Below are positions 6,458 through 9,454 of a stretch of 9,454 nt of DNA, in pieces. Source of the stretch: an uncultured Bacilli bacterium (GTDB lineage Bacteria; Bacillota_I; Bacilli_A; RF39; UBA660); NCBI GenBank assembly GCA_934133155.1, contig CAKPAT010000048.1, positions 1 to 9,454 of the forward strand. The letters are read 5' to 3'. The translations under genes were made by a program, and so were the position numbers. The notes under the pieces are model-generated. The model saw only the letters and a list, made by a program, of their open reading frames with translations. It was not told the origin of the DNA and ran no database searches. Numbering within the stretch: the stretch's first letter is position 1; each line of letters opens with the position of its first letter.

Positions 6458-8599
6458 TTATATCTTAAAAGGATTTAAATCAATATCCAATCTAACTTTA
6501 CTGTTAAAATACCTCTCCTTTAAAAATAAAAGACTATCTCTAATATCACTTGTATTTTTATATTTAATAATAATCTGCATAAAATAAACATTGTTTACTC
6601 TTGGAATAGTGCAAAAAGTTGGACCTAAAATAGTATTATTTAAATTTTTCTTAAGATAATTTAAAACTTTTAAAGCTTCCTTTTCAAGTACTTCACTATC
6701 TTTAAAACTAAGTTTAATTAAACACAAATTAAAATAAGGCGGATAAGATAAGGCTTTCCTGATTTTCATTTCCTCTTTATAAAATAAGTCATAATTTTCA
6801 TTCATTGCTGCAACAATACTATAATGATTAACATTAAATCCTTGAATAACCACATCACCAGCTAAATCACCTCTTCCAGCTCTACCAGCAACTTGACTTA
6901 ACAAATCAAAAGTTCTTTCACTACTACGAAAATCTGGAACATTTAAAGAAGCATCCCCATTAATAACCCCAACTAAAGTAACATTAGGAAAATCAAGACC
7001 TTTTGCAATCATCTGCGTACCAATTAAAACATTATACTTAAAATCTTTAAAATCTTTAATAATCTTATCATGAGCCCCTTTAGTTCTAGTCGTATCTACA
7101 TCCATACGAATAGTTTTAGCATTCAAAAACATTTCTTTAATAATCTCTTCTAATTTTTCTGTACCCATGCCTAAACTATCAATATTTTTACTCTTACACT
7201 TAGGACATACATTAAACTTGAAAGAAGTATAACCACAGTAATGACACCTCATACTGTTATTTTTTTTATGGTAAGTAAGCGGAATATCACAGTTAGGGCA
7301 TTTATGAACAAACCCACAATCATGACAAGTAATAACCGTCGAAAACCCCCTTCTATTAAGTAAAATAATCACCTGCTGTCCCTTTGAAAGTCTATCATTA
7401 ATTTTATCTTTTAAAGTAGAAGAAATAACCCTATTACCTTTTTTAAACTCATCTTTCATATCAATCAAATCAACCTTAGGTGGCATATTATTAACCCTAT
7501 TTTTCATATTAATCAATTTATAAATACCAACACAAGCCCTAGTATAACTAATAACAGAAGGCGTCGCACTACCTAAAACCAAAGGTATATTATAATATTT
7601 ACATCTCCATAAAGCTACCATAATCGCATCATATCTAGGAACATTTTCCTGTTTATAAGTATCAGAATGTTCCTCATCAATAATCACAATACCTAAATTA
7701 GTAAAAGGTGCAAAAACAGCACTTCTTGCTCCAATCGCAATCGAAACCCCGCCTCTTTCAATCTTTCTCCACTCATCATATTTTTCACCATCTGAAAGGC
7801 CACTATGTAAAATAGCCACCTTTTTACCAAAATAAGACCTAAAAGCACTTAAAGTTTGAGCCGTCAAACTAATTTCTGGAACAAGTAAAATAGCTGTTTT
7901 TCCTTCCTTTAAAACACCTTCAATAAGCTTAATATAAACAAGCGTCTTACCACTACCAGTAACACCATGAATTAAATAAGGAAAAAACTTAGATAAATCT
8001 ATACATTCTAAAGCATTTTTTTGATCTAAAGTTAAATCAAAATCATTTTTTGAAATAACATAATCATCGTTAATTCTATAAACTTCCTTTTTAAAAACCT
8101 CTAAAATTCCCATTTTAATAAGTTTATTACAAATAAAACTAGAAATTTTAGAAACATCACTTTTTAAAACAAAACCTTTTTTCTTAACATAATTATAAAT
8201 CTCTCTTTGCTTATCAGTTAAATCTCCATCATTTATAACCCTAACATATAAATCATACTTTTTATTTACTTGAACATTATTTTTAGCTTTTAAAGCCTTA
8301 GGTAACATCGCTTGATAAACTTGAATTTTAGAAGATAAAGTTTTCTTACTAATATAATCACCAAGTAAAAACATCTCCTCATTAATAACCGGATAATTAT
8401 CAATAACTTTAATAACATTCTTTACTTCATAATCAAAATCACCCGTATCATAAACCTTTAAAACAAAACCTTCCAAAACTCTTTTACCAAAAGGGACAAG
8501 CACTCTCATACCGCAAGAAACAGCACTTTCACATCTATAAGTAAAAGTTTTATCCAAACTGTTAATCTCAACCAAAACATCAATAAACAACTTTATCAC
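6458..8599 (-). CDS. priA: Primosomal protein N' (replication restart helicase)
   Basis: A 3'-to-5' superfamily 2 DNA helicase that recognises stalled or repaired forks and reloads the replicative helicase. It has 713 residues (E. coli 732, B. subtilis about 805). Residues 1-105 form the N-terminal fork-binding domain. Helicase motifs in order are Walker A GVTGSGKT (212-219), PEISLT (241-246), DEEH (308-311), GSATPS (343-348), TQMIAKGLDFPNV (528-540) and QVAGRAGRG (569-577). Between them lies the zinc-binding insert with eight cysteines at 425, 428, 434, 437, 452, 455, 465 and 468, all intact. The C-terminal domain includes LSYPPYFNLCLIKLSF. The start is uncertain: GTG at 8599 gives the longest form, but TTG at 8590 has a GGGTGA site five bases upstream and a more normal leader length. 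It is the first gene of the operon with fmt. Confidence 0.97.
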   Translation of the reverse strand: MIKLFIDVLVEINSLDKTFTYRCESAVSCGMRVLVPFGKRVLEGFVLKVYDTGDFDYEVKNVIKVIDNYPVINEEMFLLGDYISKKTLSSKIQVYQAMLPKALKAKNNVQVNKKYDLYVRVINDGDLTDKQREIYNYVKKKGFVLKSDVSKISSFICNKLIKMGILEVFKKEVYRINDDYVISKNDFDLTLDQKNALECIDLSKFFPYLIHGVTGSGKTLVYIKLIEGVLKEGKTAILLVPEISLTAQTLSAFRSYFGKKVAILHSGLSDGEKYDEWRKIERGGVSIAIGARSAVFAPFTNLGIVIIDEEHSDTYKQENVPRYDAIMVALWRCKYYNIPLVLGSATPSVISYTRACVGIYKLINMKNRVNNMPPKVDLIDMKDEFKKGNRVISSTLKDKINDRLSKGQQVIILLNRRGFSTVITCHDCGFVHKCPNCDIPLTYHKKNNSMRCHYCGYTSFKFNVCPKCKSKNIDSLGMGTEKLEEIIKEMFLNAKTIRMDVDTTRTKGAHDKIIKDFKDFKYNVLIGTQMIAKGLDFPNVTLVGVINGDASLNVPDFRSSERTFDLLSQVAGRAGRGDLAGDVVIQGFNVNHYSIVAAMNENYDLFYKEEMKIRKALSYPPYFNLCLIKLSFKDSEVLEKEALKVLNYLKKNLNNTILGPTFCTIPRVNNVYFMQIIIKYKNTSDIRDSLLFLKERYFNSKVRLDIDLNPFKI

Positions 8600-8601
8600 C
8601 C
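8588..8601 (-). promoter_or_regulatory. Ribosome site favouring a TTG start for priA
   Basis: The minus strand reads GGGTGA (8601-8596), then TAAAG, then TTG (8590-8588), which is in frame with priA. The GTG at 8599-8597 lies inside this ribosome site and has no site of its own. The inferred transcription start near 8605 would leave GTG only a six-base leader. GGGTGA is also the ribosome-site sequence used before the starts at 2816 and 4816. A start at TTG would shorten PriA by three residues. Confidence 0.55.
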
Positions 8602-8611
8602 ACTTTAAATA

Positions 8612-8620
8612 ATTATATCA
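8612..8620 (-). promoter_or_regulatory. Extended -10 promoter of the priA-fmt operon
   Basis: The minus strand reads TGATATAAT: a perfect TATAAT hexamer (8617-8612) with the TGn extension (8620-8618). A -35 box at 17 bases is poor (AGTACA at 8640-8635), as expected for an extended -10 promoter. Transcription should start near 8605, just before the priA ribosome site. The element nearly matches TGATATAAA at the surface-protein promoter in this window. Confidence 0.75.
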
Positions 8621-8657
8621 AAATAAAAGACTACTGTACTAGTTACAATAATCCTTT
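8619..8657 (-). terminator. Rho-independent terminator of the Rpn-family gene
   Basis: Shortly after the TAA at 8666-8668, the minus strand can form a 14-bp stem. GGATTATTGTA (8654-8644) pairs with TACAGTAGTCT (8638-8628) across the 5-base loop ACTAG (8643-8639), and three A-U pairs extend it outward. Three of the pairs are G-U. The 3' arm runs into CTTTTATTTTG. The A-tract on the other side means it could also work on the plus strand. It ends exactly where the next promoter begins. Confidence 0.78.
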
Positions 8658-8665
8658 TTTTAAAT

Positions 8666-9079
8666 TTAATTTTTAAGGCTTAATACTTCTTTTTCTGTTA
8701 AACCCGTTAATTCCGTTATAAGATTAATATCCATATTTTTTGACAAACATTTTTTGGCAACTTCTATTTTGCCTTTCATTTTTTCATCTTTTCTAGCTTC
8801 TTTTCTAGCCTTTTCACGAGCTTCTTCTAATTCTTCTTCTCTAATTTCCCTATCAAGTTTTCTCCAATCCTCCTCAGTATGTAAAAAATTAATTACATCA
8901 TCATCTTGATTTAATCTCTCCATATTATCTTTAAACTCTTGCATACGTGCATCACCTTTAACCATTTCTTTTAAATCTTCTAAAGGCAAATCTAAAGCTA
9001 CTAAAAACCTTTTCTTTTTGATTTCCTCACTGTTTTTAGCATACCACAATTTTACGGTATTTTTCCATATTGCATTCAT
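8666..9079 (-). CDS. Rpn/PD-(D/E)XK nuclease-transposase family, C-terminal fragment
   Basis: A 137-residue frame holding the C-terminal part of an Rpn-like (PDDEXK_2, putative transposase/recombination-promoting nuclease) protein. Typical family features are LWYAKNSEEIKKKRFLVALD, then DLKEMVKGDARM with an HTEEDWRKLDREI stretch, a highly charged helix (EELEEAREKARKEARKDEK), and the usual tail GKIEVAKKCLSKNMDINLI followed by TGLTEKEVLSLK. The first ten or so residues from ATG 9079 are read out of frame relative to the upstream fragment. No ribosome site precedes this ATG. Removing one A from the A4 run at 9053-9050 joins the upstream frame to this one and gives NMEKYRKLWYAKNSEE, as expected for the family. 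It is therefore most likely the second half of a frameshifted gene. A separately made small protein is a less likely alternative. Confidence 0.7.
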   Translation of the reverse strand: MNAIWKNTVKLWYAKNSEEIKKKRFLVALDLPLEDLKEMVKGDARMQEFKDNMERLNQDDDVINFLHTEEDWRKLDREIREEELEEAREKARKEARKDEKMKGKIEVAKKCLSKNMDINLITELTGLTEKEVLSLKN

Positions 9080-9454
9080 AAATTTGAAAATCTTTAACTA
9101 AAAGTTTTCTATATTTTCGTCCCCTCATTTCATACACGTCTTTAAGTGGCCATTCATCAGATAATTTCCAAGATAAATTTATCTGATAATAATCCTTTTT
9201 ACCTTTATAGCTTCCTCCTCTTTTAATCTCAGAAATATACATATTAGTAAAGTATATAAAATTCCTTTTTCTAATAATATCATTCATACCAGAATTTATC
9301 TCTATATTAGCTTTACCATCTATAAATTCCACATAAACATCCATTACTTTATTTTTAATATCAACTGGATGTTCAAAACTTTCCTTTTCAGTTTCTACTG
9401 AAATTATTTCTTTTACTTTTCTTTCAGTTACTTCTTCTATTAAATCTTTTAAAT
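9036..9454 (-). CDS. Rpn/PD-(D/E)XK nuclease-transposase family, N-terminal fragment (5' partial)
   Basis: The frame is open from the right edge of the window to TAA at 9036-9038, so the true start lies outside. The ATG at 9344 is internal, because coding continues upstream as LKDLIEEVTERKVKE and ESFEHPVDIKNKV. The nuclease core is visible: Asp in VMDVYVEF and Glu in ANIEIN correspond to the D and (D/E)xK-type positions. Then come IIRKRNFIYFTNMYISEI, a GGSYKGKKDYYQINL stretch and KDFQIYECNMEKYRKI, all typical of clostridial Rpn/PDDEXK_2 proteins. Members cut DNA; some promote recombination and some act against phages. After YRKI the frame runs into VVC and stops, while the family sequence continues in the next frame (the 8666-9079 fragment, 44-base overlap). 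Missing in-frame C-terminus means this is probably a pseudogene, a programmed shift or a read error. Confidence 0.7.
   Translation of the reverse strand, partial: LKDLIEEVTERKVKEIISVETEKESFEHPVDIKNKVMDVYVEFIDGKANIEINSGMNDIIRKRNFIYFTNMYISEIKRGGSYKGKKDYYQINLSWKLSDEWPLKDVYEMRGRKYRKLLVKDFQIYECNMEKYRKIVVC

Noticed and set aside
1..9454. Mycoplasma genetic code (TGA as tryptophan)
   Set aside because: Tryptophans checked are TGG, and the 211-residue gene ends at a TGA that forms part of the next gene's ribosome site, so TGA is a stop.

Overview
The window is AT-rich, and every gene that can be supported lies on the minus strand. TGA acts as a stop (the 211-residue gene ends in TGA) and tryptophan is always TGG, so the standard bacterial code applies and not the Mycoplasma code. 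Clear AGGAG/GGGTGA ribosome binding sites, low GC, a BspA-type DUF285 surface protein, an InlB B-repeat and an Rpn-type nuclease gene suggest a low-GC Firmicute, probably a gut-associated uncultured Bacilli/RF39-like lineage or a Clostridium relative. This taxonomic guess is inference.

From the right edge, in the direction of transcription: (1) 8666-9454 holds an Rpn/PD-(D/E)XK nuclease-transposase family gene. It enters from outside the window and is split into two overlapping frames by an apparent one-base shift at an A4 run. It ends in a strong hairpin terminator (about 8619-8657). (2) An extended -10 promoter (8612-8620) sits directly behind that terminator and starts a compact five-gene operon: priA (primosomal helicase), fmt (Met-tRNA formyltransferase) and three uncharacterised genes. 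The three are a single-pass membrane protein with an external domain (211 aa), a small multi-pass membrane protein (102 aa) and a soluble repeat protein (516 aa). Gene spacings are 39, -1, 7 and 12 bases, and a terminator follows at 2912-2940. (3) A second promoter with TTGCAA, a 17-base spacer and TGATATAAA (2854-2882) drives a large exported protein. That gene runs from 2816 off the left edge, with at least 938 codons. It has a signal/anchor segment, a beta-rich domain, an InlB B-type repeat, and 19 tandem 26-residue DUF285/BspA repeats whose DNA period is exactly 78 bp.

priA and fmt are housekeeping genes for replication restart and translation initiation. The three genes behind them have no function I can name. 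Their tight coupling suggests two membrane components with a cytoplasmic helical-repeat partner, and they are the least described part of the window. The DUF285 protein looks like a surface adhesin-type gene undergoing repeat expansion. There is no intergenic stretch over 300 bases, and I see no tRNA, rRNA, CRISPR array, insertion sequence ends or riboswitch.
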